Program-made: the position numbers and the translations under genes
The notes under the pieces: model-generated
Seen by the model: only the letters and a program-made list of their open reading frames with translations
Databases searched by the model: none
Told to the model about the DNA's origin: nothing
Part shown: positions 5,445 to 6,251 of the stretch, piece after piece
Numbering within the stretch: the stretch's first letter is position 1
Layout: each line of letters starts with the position of its first letter
NCBI GenBank assembly: GCA_946184215.1
Contig: CAMHER010000115.1
Location: 1-6,251 of the forward strand
Direction: 5' to 3'
Source of the DNA: an uncultured Clostridia bacterium
GTDB lineage: Bacteria > Bacillota > Clostridia > Oscillospirales > Oscillospiraceae
DNA: 6,251 nucleotides

Positions 5445-6251
5445 TCAGGATTGTTCACCATTTTCCTCCTCCGCCCAGTCACGGGCGAAGGCGCGGGCCT
5501 CGTCGATGACGCGCCTCTTGTCGCGGATGCGCAGGCTGAGGCAGGGCTTGGAGCCCGCCTCGATGCGCAGTCTGCCGCGGTAGCTCTCCCGCGCATAGAG
5601 CGCCGAGACCTTTTCCATATCAAAGTTCGCCACCGTAAAGCGAAGCGTGCCCTGTTTCTGGGAGATGTCGGTGATGCCCGCCCTGCCGGCCTCGCCGCGC
5701 AGAAGGGAGATGTGGATCAGGGCGTTGACGCTGCCCGGCGGGTCGCCGAAGCGGTCGATCAGCTCGTCGGTGAGATCATCGGCCTCTTCCTCGGTGCGGA
5801 TGAGGGCGATACGGCGGTAGAGGTCCATGCGCTGCTCGGAGGAGGGAACATAGCGGTCCGGGATCGCGGCGGCCACGGCGAGGTCGGCCGAGCACTCGGC
5901 CTTTTTCTCCACCGGCAGGCCCCGCGCCTCCAGCACAGCCTCACTCAGCAGCTTCATATACATCTCATAGCCCACGTCGACCATGTGGCCGGACTGCTCG
6001 GCGCCGAGCAAATTGCCCACGCCGCGGATCTCCAGGTCGCGCATGGCGATCTTGATGCCGGAGCCGAAGGCCGCGAAATCGCGGATCGCGTTCAGGCGCT
6101 TTTCGGCGATCTCGGTGAGCACCTTGTCCCGCCGGAAGGTGAGATACGCCGAGGCGGCACGCGTCGAGCGGCCCACGCGGCCGCGGATCTGGTGCAGCTG
6201 GGCAAGGCCCAGCTTGTCGGCGTCCTCGATGATCAGGGTGTTGACGTTGGG
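5445..6251 (-). CDS. mfd: Transcription-repair coupling factor Mfd, C-terminal part (partial)
   Basis: The last 268 residues of Mfd are visible; the gene continues past the right edge and has no start here. Mfd is a DNA translocase that removes RNA polymerase stalled at DNA damage and recruits the UvrABC excision repair machinery. The reading frame is open from base 6251. The first visible residues are the end of the second helicase lobe: NTLIIEDADKLGLAQ, then motif VI QLHQIRGRVGRS (18-29). Next is the translocation (TRG) motif region shared with RecG, with GSGIKIAMRDLEIRGVGNLL (63-82) and GAEQSG. From about residue 125 comes the regulatory C-terminal D7 domain, with AIPDRYVPSSEQRMDLYRRI (129-148) and ELIDRFGDPP (163-172). 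The acidic tail (EEENGEQS) ends with TGA at 5447-5445. All motifs are intact, so the gene appears functional. Confidence 0.97.
   Translation of the reverse strand, partial: PNVNTLIIEDADKLGLAQLHQIRGRVGRSTRAASAYLTFRRDKVLTEIAEKRLNAIRDFAAFGSGIKIAMRDLEIRGVGNLLGAEQSGHMVDVGYEMYMKLLSEAVLEARGLPVEKKAECSADLAVAAAIPDRYVPSSEQRMDLYRRIALIRTEEEADDLTDELIDRFGDPPGSVNALIHISLLRGEAGRAGITDISQKQGTLRFTVANFDMEKVSALYARESYRGRLRIEAGSKPCLSLRIRDKRRVIDEARAFARDWAEEENGEQS

Noticed and set aside
1..6251. CRISPR array, insertion sequence, prophage or toxin-antitoxin genes
   Set aside because: There are no regularly spaced repeats with unique spacers, no transposase or terminal inverted repeats, and every stretch outside 1-253 is occupied by recognisable genes or short gaps.

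Overview
The coding DNA is GC-rich and full of GCG, GCC and CTG codons. It carries a three-gene GerA-type spore germination operon, Gram-positive style Shine-Dalgarno sites, lipoprotein-type signal peptides and consensus sigma-A promoters. This points to a high-GC, endospore-forming member of the Clostridia, perhaps an Oscillospiraceae-like gut Firmicute. The lineage is inferred from gene content and composition; no database search was run.

Layout. Bases 1-253 are an AT-rich divergent intergenic region with no gene. On the minus strand it holds two near-perfect sigma-A promoters (TTGACA, 17-bp spacer, TATATT) exactly 106 bp apart. Each has A/T tracts upstream and a short hairpin at the start of its transcript. 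They fire leftwards out of the window. The arrangement and the leader at the window edge look like the P1/P2 promoters of a ribosomal RNA operon just beyond base 1. From 254 to 4007 a plus-strand operon encodes a GerA-family membrane subunit, a Ger(x)C lipoprotein and a GerAB-type permease, joined by overlapping stop and start codons. Together these form a germinant receptor of the spore inner membrane. A possible forespore (sigma-G-like) promoter lies directly before the first gene. A strong hairpin at 4020-4055 ends the operon and probably also terminates the convergent gene.

On the minus strand, 5445-6251 is the C-terminal part of the transcription-repair coupling factor Mfd, running off the right edge. 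It is followed by an exported PrsA/SurA-like parvulin foldase (5358-4072) with its own likely sigma-A promoter in the 86-bp gap. An mfd-foldase pair is, as I recall, common in Clostridia.

All genes belong to known families, and I see no clearly undescribed system. The most informative non-coding signal is the tandem promoter region at the left edge. Next is the unresolved start of the germination operon, whose best promoter would leave almost no 5' leader.
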